The position numbers and the translations under genes were made by a program. Below, in pieces: positions 25,201 to 35,842 of a stretch of DNA of 64,000 nucleotides. Within the stretch, counting starts at the first letter, position 1; the number at the start of each line of letters is the position of its first letter. This DNA comes from Dillenia suffruticosa (Eukaryota > Streptophyta > Magnoliopsida > Dilleniales > Dilleniaceae). The DNA is taken from contig JAVTVX010000031.1 in NCBI GenBank assembly GCA_033439265.1, positions 17,776,001 to 17,840,000 of the forward strand, read 5' to 3'. The notes beneath the pieces are model-generated. The model did no database searches. It saw only the letters and a list, made by a program, of their open reading frames with translations, and was not told the origin of the DNA.

Positions 25201-27073
25201 GGGGGTGGGCTCTGATTCGTTTGGTAAGGCATTGTTGGATTATAGTTTCTTGTGATGCTTAATGGTGACTCAGTGTTACTTGATTTCCTCATGAAAGGCT
25301 CAGTGGATCTATGATTGCCTTGCATTCAGCCATAAGAACTCAAGGTTTAGAATTGAAGAAAGAAGAGGCTCCTGAGAGGGCTACATTTTTTTTTTATGGG
25401 GTGGGGGGGCTCAGATTCTTTTGGTTAGGCATTGTTGGATTATAGTTTCTTGTGGTGCTTAATGGTGACTCAATGTTACTAGATTTCCTCATGAAAGGGG
25501 CTCAGTGGATCTACAATTGCCTTGCATGCATAAATTCATTACATTCAGAGAGTGAGTTGTGTGACATCAATGTCCCTTTATGATCGTCTAGCATTGGAGT
25601 TCATGAAGTTGCCTTCTGCCATGTTAGGTTTCTTCTTCTTCATGAAATCCATGTTCTTTTTTAGACTGGATTCATTCTCTCTCTCTCTCTCTCTCTCCTT
25701 TTTTTTTTGTTTTTTAATAAACATGAATAAAAGGGAGATTGTGATCCTAATTTTTATTTTTACCTTTTTTCTTTTCCCATTAGATTGCTACAAGCAGTGG
25801 ACAAAAGCATTTCATCCAAATGCTTAAGGATAAAGGAGGGATTCTTTCAATCTGATTAATATAGTGAAGGAATCACCTATAACTAAGGAATCTATGCTGA
25901 GGAAATCAATAGCAGACCTTTATGCAACTATAGTTGCAGCCATCGATATAATGCACAGCCTAAGTGGCTTTCATGCAGAATGGAGGCTAAGCTTCTTTAT
26001 TACTTCCAAAAGCTGCACCTAGTAGTGTTATAATTTGGAGACATCTGAATTTGAATTATCTGTTGATAGAATTATTACATTAGAAGAACCAGATCAATGA
26101 GGGGAATAGCATTTTTAATGGACTGCACAAACTCAGTTGACTTAGCATGTACTGGCCCATAAAGTGGCCTATATGGGTAATATAAGTGTGACAAGATATC
26201 TTGAACATTGTATTTTTCTTTTGCTAGATCGGTGAGCACAATGTATTGATATGATCTTATGTAGGCTGAACAATATTGAAGAGCTAGCTAGGGCTACCAT
26301 GAAGAAATTAACTCAGGGAATGGCTGAGCACAACAAAGCAATGGCAGCTGCTAAAACTGATGAAGCAAAGGAGAATATTGTGAGTTTCTTCCCTGGATAT
26401 TAATGCATTCTGTCCGGGCTACTGGTTGGCTACATCTCACAACTTTTGTTACCTCATGCTTGCAGAAAGTTCAGAAGCAAAACACCACAACTGGGCTGAG
26501 AACTTGCAACAACATTCTTTCAATGACACAGGTAAGTAATTTGATCTAAAAGTTCTTACCTGGTCTAAATTTGTTTCTCTGCTGGTCTTGTATCTAATTC
26601 ACTATTTCTCTGGTGTTTAGCCATTGCATGTGAAAACCCCCACATTTATTGGGGATAAGAGAATTAATCTTTCATGGAAAGAAGCAGTGAAACCTACTGC
26701 AACCTCTCCTCCAGCTGGGTATGATAGGCCTTGTCGCCATCTCTTATTTCCATCTCCTCTCTTTGCTTAAATAACCATGAAATTATTCCGCCCCATGATG
26801 TTCCGCAAGATATCCCATTGCCCCTTTTGATTGAATAACAATATAAAAACGAGCACATTATGTTTTATTGACTTACATTACAGAACGAAGAGGCTTGGCG
26901 CTGCTACCAATGGTTCAAGTAATCCTGTAGTGAAGAAGGGCCGTGGAGCTGGTGGTCCACCAAATCAGCTTGTTAACAGGGCTCTGGAAGGATTAGCATA
27001 TGGTGGGAGAAGTGGTTCTAGGGGCAGAGGTCGGGGTTGGGGTGGCCGTGGAAGAGGAAGGGGCTACCGGTAA
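14626..27073 (+). CDS. API5: API5 (apoptosis inhibitor 5) homologue, full length, 16 coding exons
   Basis: Nuclear HEAT/ARM-repeat protein; in rice the homologue acts with DEAD-box helicases in tapetal programmed cell death. Exons: 14626-14712, 15034-15204, 15371-15470, 15556-15621, 18370-18488, 18575-18649, 18757-18906, 19738-19803, 19925-19990, 23680-23790, 23945-24034, 24119-24225, 26265-26379, 26466-26531, 26621-26718, 26884-27073. All are GT-AG, and the sum is 1677 nt, giving 558 aa, close to the Arabidopsis length. The sequence starts MTEAVEDNTLIDKLYEFGE; VRVQAIRGLPLFCKD in exon 3 and LIELIEIIEGQADL-like helices in exon 7 are typical of the alpha-helical solenoid. The C-terminus is basic and ends in an RG-rich tail, RGRGRGWGGRGRGRGYR, likely an RNA-binding or methylation site. 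Introns 4 (2.7 kb), 9 (3.7 kb) and 12 (2.0 kb) are swollen by repeats. Exons 13-16 recur twice downstream as fragments. No coding lesion is seen. Confidence 0.95.
16014..16070. repeat. (CT)28 microsatellite in API5 intron 4
   Basis: An uninterrupted TC/CT dinucleotide run of 57 bases, followed by a GC-rich, CG-containing patch (AGCGCACGGGCGCACG). It generates long spurious Ser-Leu and Arg-Glu ORFs on both strands. Confidence 0.95.
16490..17600. mobile_element. Probable solo LTR or LTR-derived insertion in API5 intron 4
   Basis: The segment has LTR-like organisation: a long AT-rich left part starting near TGTTAAGTAAAG (16498), a TATA-like CTATTTATAGAG at about 16919-16930, then a GC-richer transcribed-type region with repeated GGGCC/GGGCTT words (about 16990-17540). 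No coding domain is present. I could not fix the right terminus or find a target duplication, so family and exact ends are unknown. Confidence 0.4.
20792..20847. repeat. Short tandem duplication of a 30-bp unit in API5 intron 9
   Basis: The 25-base string beginning CTCTTAGTACTACCTCAATC occurs at 20792 and again at 20822, identical by eye, separated by a 5-base spacer. Confidence 0.8.
21310..21490. repeat. Degenerate tandem repeat built on TGTAATTATCTTCAAAATAA
   Basis: Four or five imperfect units containing (G)TAATTATCTTYRARATAAA with AT-rich spacers of 15-25 bases are arranged head to tail in API5 intron 9. Units drift in length, so this is an old minisatellite-like array. Confidence 0.6.
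22041..23321. mobile_element. Non-autonomous PIF/Harbinger-type element carrying a captured gene fragment (Pack-type)
   Basis: The left end GGGGCTGTTTGGTT (22041) and right end AACCAAACGCCACC (to 23321) are imperfect terminal inverted repeats: 11 of 14 positions match when the right end is reversed. They fit the plant Harbinger/Tourist consensus. Both are flanked by the 3-bp direct repeat TTA (22038-22040 and 23322-23324), the target preference of this superfamily. There is no transposase. Inside lie a CT-rich leader (about 22170-22440) and the 5' part of a RING-finger gene starting at 22441. Next to the right end is a hexanucleotide GATTCC/GATTCT array (about 23205-23300). The element sits in API5 intron 9. 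A diverged duplicated host sequence flanks it on both sides. Confidence 0.75.
22441..22600 (+). pseudogene. Captured 5' fragment of a RING-H2 E3 ligase gene (RHF1A/RHF2A-like)
   Basis: An ATG at 22441 opens a frame that reads DDTHEDGCSICFEPLDSPEP at about residues 24-43. This resembles the N-terminal part of the RING domain in plant RHF-type ligases, where CSICLE is followed by a Ser/Asp-Pro-Ser-Thr-Val motif. A small in-frame duplication, SPEPATV twice, follows, and similarity then stops in low-complexity intron-like sequence. The His and remaining Cys ligands are absent, so no working RING can form. CT-rich DNA upstream may be the donor gene's own promoter or leader, captured along with the exon. 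Confidence 0.6.
24606..24632. repeat. (AG)n microsatellite in API5 intron 12
   Basis: A GA dinucleotide tract of roughly 26 bases within intron 12; a second CT tract lies in the same intron at about 25677-25697. No coding meaning. Confidence 0.9.
25134..25522. repeat. Two tandem units of about 190 bp in API5 intron 12
   Basis: Unit 1 (about 25134-25323) and unit 2 (about 25324-25522) both start CATTCAGCCATAAGAACT and run through GAAGAAAGAAGAGGCTCCTG, CATTGTTGGATTATAG and CTCATGAAAG to GATTGCCTTG. Differences are a few substitutions and homopolymer changes. This is the region where the recent downstream copy (56.19 kb onward) begins, so the repeat may have supplied the recombination site. Confidence 0.8.
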
Positions 27074-28030
27074 TATTCTTTCTTTATTGCATGGTTAATC
27101 AGATAACTACCAGGAGCCACGGGAGAGTTGCTTGTGAATGAGTAGCGACTGCTGGAACATATTTCGATTTGCACTATTTGACTGATTCTGTTTTATATCC
27201 GAGGAAGCTTATAAGGCTCATTTAAGATTCATTGTGAACTAGCATTCCTCCTGCATAAAGACTCCAGATTGTCTGGGTTAAGGCACTGTCCATTCGGGGT
27301 AAGAGCAGTTAAAGACTCAGATTTGGTAGATCATTGTAGAAGCTTTTCAGCATGTGTGGAAACAGTTGTATCCAGAAATATTTTTGCTGATGATAGTCTA
27401 AATGCCTTGTGTATATGTGCAACTGATGCTTTGCCAGAGATAATCTATGATTACAATTACGTTGTATCATGCAATCTGGATATGGTGTTTCATCGACTTG
27501 AGCTATATAATACAACAGCAATAAAACATCATTACATTTGACAGCTGAAAAGCGTCTTGAAATTTACTAAATTATAGGATGATTACAATTTATACACTGC
27601 TGTTAAACAGCATCAATGAACTAAGTACATCGCATCTCTGTGAATTGGGTTTAGTTGTCATTGAAAAAAAGAAAAAGAAAAATTGTCATTCACCACCTCT
27701 TCTGGGTTGAGCTTGTTTGGGTCTCCCCGAGGATATAAGTGGAAAAGCCAGAGAGGGTCCATCTCTGAATTTGAATGTTGAACTTTGCATCTCTAGCATG
27801 AGCATGGGCTTCATAATTCGCTATCACGTTTCTCCAGTTGGAGCATTTTGACATGGACCTAGACATTGCTGTTGGACCTGAAATTCTTAGTGACAATGTG
27901 AAAAAAAAAGGGGTATCAAAGTGGGCCATTGTGTTTAGGCACTGCTTTGTCAAAGTGGGCCCGTTGTTGTTTGGGCCTTGGGATACCCAGTTGTTGGAAG
28001 TCCGGCCCAATAGAAAGATCAAAAAATGAT
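27074..28030 (+). other. API5 3'UTR and proximal downstream sequence, with a duplicated unrecognised ORF
   Basis: Sequence after the API5 stop probably includes the 3'UTR. A plus-strand frame at 27269-27541 contains DALPEIIYDYNYVVSCNLDM and reappears in C3 (58784) and, decayed, in C2 (36143-36406, where the frame continues with LAIRRLKSLLKFTKLLDDYN). In C1 and C3 the frame is cut by a stop before that continuation. I do not recognise the protein. It may be a remnant of an unrelated coding sequence or chance. Further on there is a GGGCC-containing patch (27950-28015). Confidence 0.35.
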
Positions 28031-31000
28031 GAACCTCCCCCGTTTTAGTCCAATTTTGGCCAAGTTGTTGAGTATACTAAACAATATATGGAAGGATAAA
28101 ACACTCATCTTCTAAGGTCACAAGTATCCAATTACAAGTCAACAAATATAAGCCCTCACTCATGCTACGGGTACAAAGGGATGGTTTAGATCTACCCATA
28201 TGAAGATCACAAGCAAGAATTTTCTAACCATAGTGTAAATTTCCAACTCAGGGTTTCATTTTTGACACAAAAATGTACAATTTGATTTTAATGCATAAAT
28301 TGCTAGAGATATGCTTGATTAAATAAGCACATAAACATCATATACAAAATTGCTTCTTATGGATTTTTAAAGCAAAAATACCGATGAACACAGAAATTTT
28401 GTTTAAATGAATACGTTTTCTCAATACGCAGTAGACTTAGTAAATTTTGTTCATGTTAAAAATTTTCACTCATACACTAATGTAGATGCATTATTTATAG
28501 CATCTTAAATAGAAACAAGACATATTTATGTAGATATAGGCACCCCATGTATGTATGAGGTTTGTTCACCACGAGATTAACAACCTTATTGCCATAACTT
28601 TTATGAAGCTTTTCAAAAGTTCTATTTATTCAAACACCCATCAAGTCCCAAGAATTCAATATTGTGAATTAAGTTTCAACATTTTATGTTGGATTTGGAA
28701 TAAATAGCATAAATAATAGAGGTAGATGAAGCAAGGAATTCGAGTGTTCTCTATAATATAAAATTTTGAAAATAGTTGTATGTCTATAAATGGAATGAAA
28801 ATTGATTGAATTTCTGCAAGGGTATGCCTTCTTTAGGATTGAAAAATGAGGGCAGTGATTAGGCATGAATCACAGTTGTATGTGTTGTCTATAATAGATG
28901 GAACACATTGATAATTTTGAAAGATATGATCATTCCCAATTCATTATCGGTACAATCTAAGATCTTGATTTTTTAAAAAATAAAAAATAAAACCCGAAAA
29001 ACTGTAATAGGGTTTTCAGATGTCTAGAACTCAAATTGATGGATCAAATTAGGTTAGAAATACTTTAGATCATGATTTATTGCATTGAGAGATTGAAAAT
29101 TTCTATAATGTTGGCACCCAAATCTTTTTAAATAGTCTGAAATTCAATGGTGGTTTGGTAAATACATTTTTTCCTTGCATAATTACTATTATTAATAGAA
29201 GTATAAATTAATTATATGGAAATGCAGAGACATTAAAAACATGATTTTTTTTCTCAAAATTATAATAAACAAATGATAGTTGGAAAACTTTATGGGGCTA
29301 TGTAGGAATAGAAAGATATTTTAATACGAAAATACAAATGAATATATTTTCTAAATTTTCATATTGAAAATTTTATTCAAAAATAAAAATATATTCATTT
29401 AGATAGACAAGCGCCTGCTAATAAAGTAAACCTTTTTAAAGTTTTTCATTCAAATAATCTATTTCTGCAATAATCATATCATTATGTAATTAAAAATAAA
29501 TCAATTTTCATAAACATCCAAAAAAAAATCTTCAAGAGATTTAAAAACTAAAATGAAACTACTAATTTAAGGAGAAAAAAAAAATCAAAATGTACTTACG
29601 AAAAATTTTTAAATCAGAATCACAATTTAAATTCAGTGAAAAATAGTGCCAACAGTATAGATATTTTTCAATATTCTAATGCATCGAATCACAGTCTAAC
29701 ATTATTTGATACATCAATTTGAGTCTTAAAAATGAAAAAAGTTTTGGATTAGTGACACCCAAGTGCTTGAACATTTGCTATGTATTTTATTGAGTGCTTG
29801 AACTTAACAACCAAGTGTATTAGCTTTCAAAACAGAGAAAAAAAAAAAAATAGAAGAACCAAGTGCAGACTTTGATGTGCAGCAAGGGAGTTACTGAATA
29901 TGGTAAAAATTTAGCATATGCATATGTAGAAAAAAAATTGTAAAACTTTAGCTTGATTGCCATAAAGACTTCGGTGATGAAAGAGCAAAAATATTAAAAA
30001 TGAAAAGGTGAAAGAAGCAAAAAGGACTCAAAATAGTAAAAATTTGGTTATGAAAAGGAAAAAACATTAAAAACTGAAATCAAGTATAAGGATAAAGATA
30101 GAAATTAAACTCAAATCCTTATTGAAGATTTCATAGGACCAAAATTTTAGTGTTGTTTTATCAAAATAAAAACAAAGATTGTTTTCCCTTATCCCATTCC
30201 AATCATTTATCCCACTAAGTGAGATCATTTATATGAATGATTCTATGACATTATACTCTATTTTATATCACATGCTCTTGAATATAATTATTTTCTTTAT
30301 ATGACAATAACAATCGGAAAAAAATTTATATATGAATACTTTATTAAAATAAAAAAATAAAAAATAAAGCTTTTCTATTGGTATGAAAGCATTGCCTGAT
30401 CCAATTAAATGCTGTTGACAAGCTAATGGGGGTTAACAAATCAATGATTTAGTTCAAAATTTTAATGAAGACAAATAAAATCATTAAAAATAAATAAAGT
30501 CAAAATACTTAGACTAGTTCCCAAGTTAAACCACTTAATAAAAATATAAGTTCAAGCACTCAATGGATATGGTAAAAGTCCCAAGCATTTGTTGCCCATA
30601 ATCCTTTGAAAACCCTGTTACAGTTTTTCAAAAAATCAAGATCTGAGCATATGAACCGATTACAAGATGCAAATAAACATATATACTCAACTCATCATTG
30701 TATTCCAACTATTATTACCAACACAAACAATAGCTATTCTTACCATACCATAACCCCCATTTTCCATGGCATCCTAAAATAGAATTTCTTGCATAAAATC
30801 CAATCTAACTTTTCATTCAAGTTATAGACATACAAATATTACAGATAATACTTAATTTCCTTGTTTCATCCACATTCATTATTTATGCAATTTATTCGAA
30901 TTCCAATATAACATGTTAAATCTCAAGTCACAAAATAAAATTTATAGGACCCCAAGATGATATGGAACAATAGGACCTTCCAAAATAGCTTGATAAAAGC

Positions 31001-31900
31001 TCAATAACATTGTCATCTCATGTCGAGCAAGCCATACACATGGAGCCTCTATTACTAAATTACTATTTCTTGTTTCCATAGGAGAAGCCATGGATAATGC
31101 AACTATGTAGTATATTTGTGAAGACATTAACATAAACAAGATTTGTTAAGCTTACAACATCAAAAAAACATATTCACGTCTACAAAATTTAGTATTCATC
31201 AATGCCTTTAACTTAAAATCTTAGGGAAGCAATTCCATATCTGTCGCTAATGTGCTTACCTTAATCAAAGACAACTCTTGCATTTGTGTATTAGAATCAA
31301 ACTGTGTAATTTTTGTGACAAATTTAGAACCCAAGATTTGAAATTTAACGGATCGTTCAAAACATCATGCTTGTTAGACTTACATATTTGTAGATCTAAA
31401 ACCACATTTTGCGTCTATAGCATAAGACTTGCATTTGCTTGCTTACAATTAGGAGTTGTGACCTTGAAAATAAATGCCTGCCCCTATATATTGCTTTGTA
31501 TACTAAACAACTTTATTTATTCTAATTTAACTCCTAATTTAACTATTTTCATCCCCCAGCAACTCGAGTTCGAATTTTAGGCTGACTCAACAACCTAATT
31601 TTCTAAATTAAATTTTCATTTCTTCCACCCTATGTGGCATTCACCGTTAGCAACTGAATGCTCTTAATCAACTTAAATACAACACAGGAACAACATAAAT
31701 CTGGTTTGGTTCAAATTCTATCACTCTAAGCTGGATTTCTAGTGACACTAACATTTACGAGGCTAACATGCTTCTGTTTGCATTTCTGAAATAGCTGGAT
31801 TGCTAATTAAAACTAATTGCCAGTCTTTGATATTTCCTATTCAGCTTAACTAGTCAAGAAATGCAGAATCCTAATCCAATCAGGGGACAAAATCACCATA
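28031..31900. other. AT-rich spacer, no gene recognised
   Basis: There are long A/T-rich tracts and no exon-like conservation. ORFs here (28684-28866 -, 30942-31139 -, 31278-31580 +) are equally present in C3 only because the DNA is copied, and they have no family features. Confidence 0.6.
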
Positions 31901-31949
31901 GGAAATGTTAAAAAGAAACTAAAGGAAGATGAATGGAAAAAAGAGAGAG

Positions 31950-32302
31950 AAGCCACCCACACACTAAATACCATCGGCTGCATCAACATACTGGCCGACA
32001 ATGCTAAAATGAAACAGGGCTACATGTGGGTCTTGCGTCTGCTGCCTCAAGGACTCTGATAAAGAAAACATGTGCTGTATATTCCAAGAAGTTTCCGATC
32101 TTTTCTTCCAATCATGTAGCCCTCATCCATTTCTAGTTGGCTTCCGAAGGGTTTCAATGGTTGATAATCAAAGTATTAAATTTACAACAAAGACCATTAT
32201 AGAATGTTCACCAATTACATGAAACACAACCACGAAACCCTTTCAGAAGTAATTTGGATGCCAGCCGGTATCAAACACAACCAAGCCATTAATCAACTTT
32301 GG

Positions 32303-32348
<46 letters not shown>

Positions 32349-33485
32349 TGTGATTGTACCTTCTCACAAGCAATTTGAGGTAGAAAAGTATGAATACCAG
32401 TTGAAAAATTGGATATCACAGCCTACCTTGTCCCACATGAAAATAACCTGATACATTGGAAATCATAACAAACCACGTCAGTCCCATTGAAGAAAATTGA
32501 GATCTCAAATAATAAATGGCAGATGACACAAGGTTGAAATATCTATTCCATCAGGTTTTGTGGAAATCCCCCACGATGAGGTTTCAGTCATCTCGAAGGG
32601 GTTGATTCTTTACAAGAACTCTGAAATACTTTCACATATTTACAATTTTTTCTGCTAACCCTAAACAACTTGAATGCCATCCTTTGTAGTAAGTCACAAT
32701 GGATGAGTATTCTAGGGTTGAAAGATTGAATACCCCCAAACTACCATCTACATCCAAAGCTAGCTAAGATCGAGCTCCCAGAAGTGACTTGACTTAATTA
32801 AACTCCTTCCCTTCTCATGTTACGAAAAATTTCAATTACTTCCTCATCGAACGCAATTTGAACATAACAATCATTAAATTCAATGCAGCAACATTTCTCT
32901 CAAACATTTGATCAAACACCTTTCTCTCAGAACCTGTGCATAATTACTGGACTACGTGCTACAAACATAGGAAAAATTCCTCTACAAATTTGCAATAGCC
33001 TTTTGATCAAAACAAGCCTCAAGCGCATGCGGATCGACAAAATTGTCGACAAAGAGAAAAAAGTTAATAAACTCTTTTCAAGAATTTCAACGAAACCCTA
33101 AATAGATTCTATATTCAAACCCAACTCCACAGTTCGTACCAGATCAAGAAAACGGATTCTCTACACAAATATACGACGAACAATTTAGGAGTTTCTTTTA
33201 CCTGCTAGTTGCTCACAAAAACAAAATTGCAAATTGCTATGACCCATCTACAGATCATCCTGAAAAATTGGAAATTTTAGTGAAAATATTGAAAATTTTC
33301 AAAAATTCCAGAGAATTATTTCCAAGGACTCAAAGTAACAAGAGATTCTTGAAAATTAAACGAGAGAGAAAAGTAACGTACCTATGCTTCGTTCGAGGAA
33401 GACAATACCGTAGTCGCACTTCAAATCCCTCCTATCTTTCTCTCCCTTTCTTTCTCTTCCTCTTTCTTATCTTTATATATCTATC
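31950..33485 (-). other. Possible minus-strand multi-exon transcript (probably non-coding)
   Basis: On the minus strand, a TATATAAAG box (about 33473-33481) precedes a GA-rich leader and an exon-like segment ending at a donor, GCATAG then GTACGT (about 33380). Further exon-like stretches with canonical borders follow: about 33262-33203 (TTTTCAG before, GTAAAAG after), an AG-bounded stretch near 32632, and about 32451-32431 (TATCAG before, GTAGGC after). Reading frames in them are short and not joinable into a recognised protein; a small frame starting MTETSSWGIST lies near 32610. The downstream half is also present in C3. This is a prediction from splice and promoter consensus only. Confidence 0.3.
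32307..32344. repeat. (AG)19 microsatellite, C1 allele
   Basis: 38 bases of AG. The corresponding site in C3 (63818-63863) has 23 units, and C1 has an extra 12-base stretch just to the left that C3 lacks. Confidence 0.95.
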
Positions 33486-33489
33486 TTTA

Positions 33490-34678
33490 TCTCTCTCTCT
33501 CCTTACAAATTAGTATTAGAACTACTAATTTTTGATCTTAGAAAGAATCAAATTAAAGAGGAAACTGGCATGAAGTCATAGAGAATGACCGCAAGAATTG
33601 GCCATAAAAGTCCAAAAAAATCATCTCTAGTTGAAACGAACAAACCCAAAAATAGAAAGCTTTCATGACAAGTGTTGATCACAAATTCAATACCATCATG
33701 AAAATATTGAACAAAAATAAACCCAAAAAAGAGAAAAGAATGTATAAGTCCCATATCCTACCTATCCCTATTGAAGCAAGATTGACGGTGGAAACATAAT
33801 ATAATTTATTAATAGTGGTTTCTTACCAAACCTTTCAAAGATTGAGTTTTTGGGGGTTCGTTGAGAGTAATTTTTTGCTAGAAGTAGGAACTAAATTGTT
33901 TCATAAAGAATTTACTAATGGTGATTTCTTGCTAAACCCTCTAAACATTGAATTTTCATTGTTTACTTGGAAAAATCCTTCAATAGAAAGTAATTCAAGA
34001 AAAGTCTTTCTCAATCTTACTTATCTCTATTTTCTCTCACTACTCTTCTTACAACTCAAGTTAAATTCATTATTCGTCTATATCATTTTATATTTTAATA
34101 CAAATGCAAGCCTTAGCTTAAGTAACCGTTTGGTAGAGTTTTTTTTTTTGCTTATCTTCTCTTTTTAAGGATAAGTTAAAATTAATTTTTTTTTTTAAAA
34201 AGTTAAAAGTTGTTTTAATTTTATACTTTTGAAATAAAGTAGTTAATTTATTTTTTATTTTTTTACTTTTGAAATAAAGTTAAAAATTAAAAATTAATAG
34301 ATATATTTAAAATTTTGTATCATTTAAATGAAAATATTAATTGAATAAAAACAATTACGTGAGAGAATAAATGGAACAAAAAAAATATAAATTTCAGAAA
34401 ATGATGGAGCATTAAAAAAAGGAGAAAAAAAAGCTCTTCCCAGGAGTTTTTTCTTAAAAATTATTTCTTAAATTTTTGTTCATTAAAAAAAAATCTCTTT
34501 TTTTAAGAGATTTTAAAAAGTTTCGTTTGGCAGAGTTTCTCTTTATAAGGAGAAGAGAAATTAAAAAAAAATTCTACCAAACGGATATTAAGATTCATGA
34601 ATTTCACAAAATCTAAATTCTCGGTTTTCTATCATTGAGAACAAATATATCTTCAAATGGGGAAATATTGTAAAAATT
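33490..34678. other. Intergenic DNA upstream of the putative minus-strand transcript
   Basis: AT-rich with poly-T/poly-A runs, and no supported gene on either strand. The ORF at 33815-34168 has no family features. A fragment pair resembling short inverted or decayed MITE ends (CGTTTGGTAGAG at about 34126 and TCTACCAAACGG at about 34573) brackets 34126-34584 and looks like the two inverted ends of a small element. Confidence 0.5.
34120..34590. mobile_element. Candidate small non-autonomous TIR element
   Basis: CCGTTTGGTAGAGTTT near 34125 is matched in inverted orientation by AAATTCTACCAAACGG ending near 34585. A third related piece, GTTTCGTTTGGCAGAGTTT, occurs near 34520. The interior is poly-T and poly-A rich and non-coding. 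The CGTTTGG ends are reminiscent of Harbinger/Tourist or hAT MITEs; no target duplication was resolved. Confidence 0.45.
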
Positions 34679-35094
34679 TGTAATAGTTAGTGTAACAGTT
34701 AGTAGTAGTTAATTAGTTGATTAGTTGATTTGATTAGGAGAGTTGATTAGTTGAATTAGTTGGCTAGTTGAGTGATTAGTAAATTTAGTGGTTAGTTAAG
34801 TTTAAGAGAAGACAGTATAAATAATAGTGTAAGGAAGGAAAAAAGAGTGTGAAATTGAATTCATTTCTTGGCATTATCTCTTTATCTCTCTCCCTCTCTT
34901 TTCCTCTTTCTATCTCTCTCTCTCTCCCTCTTTAACTTCTTTATCTCTTTCTCTCTCGATAACTGTCTTTCTTTCTTGTCCTATCTCCACTCTACCCATT
35001 CTAATCATCACCTACATCTCCATTATCCTCCGTTACAAACCTCATTCCTCCACAAACGGCTTTATTTTCCTCTCTTTTGAGTTGGGTTGTTACA
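34679..35094 (+). mobile_element. Candidate solo LTR (about 416 bp)
   Basis: Begins TGTAATAG and ends GTTGTTACA, a TG...CA element with inverted TGTAA/TTACA ends. It has the LTR pattern of a repetitive TTAGTTGATTAG-type region, a TATAAATAA box (about 34819) and a CT-rich leader (34880-34960). The segment at 52922-53221 has the same organisation. No matching target duplication is visible; its right flank runs into the C2 duplication within about 80 bp, so the flank may be rearranged. Confidence 0.45.
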
Positions 35095-35176
35095 CCGATC
35101 CATTCCCAAAAACAACCGGAGGGCTTCAACACTAGAGTGGAGCGCAAACATCAGTTCTCGAACCCATATCTGCAAG

Positions 35177-35842
35177 GGCTACTAGTCAGCTGCATCTAAA
35201 AACTTTGTTACCTCACGCTTGCAGAAAGTTCTGAAGCAAAATACCACAACTGAGCTGAGAACTTGCGACAACATTCTTTCAATGACACGGGTAATTAATT
35301 TGATCTAGAACTTCTTACCTGGTCTAAATTTGTTTCTCTACTGGTCTTCTATCTAATTCATTATTTCTCTGGTATTGAGCCATTGCACGCGACAACTCCC
35401 ACATTAATCTTTCATGGAAAGAAGCAGTGAAACCTACTGCAACCTCTCCTCCAATTGGGTATGGTAGGCCTTGTCTTCATCTCCTGTTTCCATCTCCTCT
35501 CTTGCTTAAATAACCATGAAACTATTCAATCATCATGTTTCACAAGATATTCCGTTGCTCCTTTTTTTTTTTGGGAGGAATTCCGTTGCTCCTTTTGATT
35601 GAATAACAATATAAAAACGAGCATATTATGTTTTATTCACTTACATTACAGAACGAAGAGGCCTGGCACTGCTACCAATGCTGTTCAAGTAATCTTGTAG
35701 TGAAGAATGGTCATGAGCCGGTGGTCCGCCAAATTAGCTTGTTAACAAGGCTCTGGAAGGGTTAGCATATCGTGGGAGAAGTGGTTCTAGGGGCAGAGGT
35801 CGGGGTCGGGGTGGCCGAGGAAGAGGAAGGGGCTACCGGTAA
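35177..35842 (+). pseudogene. Decayed API5 3'-end copy (exons 14-16) in C2
   Basis: Exon-like blocks 35225-35290, 35380-35458 and 35652-35842 correspond to API5 exons 14, 15 and 16 with introns preserved, so this is a DNA-level duplicate rather than a retrocopy. The exon 15 equivalent has a 19-bp deletion (79 versus 98 nt) that shifts the frame. The exon 16 equivalent has small indels near its start, although the RG-rich tail and stop are still recognisable. No upstream exons are present. It is clearly non-functional. Confidence 0.9.

Larger units (their letters stand above)
25306..32560. repeat. Segmental duplication, source copy C1 (API5 intron 12 to 32.6 kb)
   Basis: From GGATCTATGATTGCCTTGCA (25306) rightward, this segment is colinear and nearly identical with 56188-64000 (C3), the limit on the right being only the window end. 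The offset is about 31.52 kb throughout 27.3-31.3 kb. The interval 26418 to about 30015 is also represented by a much more diverged copy C2 (35177-37712 plus 47565-48747). C1 contains the last four API5 exons, the presumed API5 3'UTR and about 5.5 kb of AT-rich flank. Confidence 0.9.

Noticed and set aside
28684-31580. Small ORFs in the C1 spacer that recur in C3
   Set aside because: Their conservation simply reflects recent DNA duplication; they have no family features.
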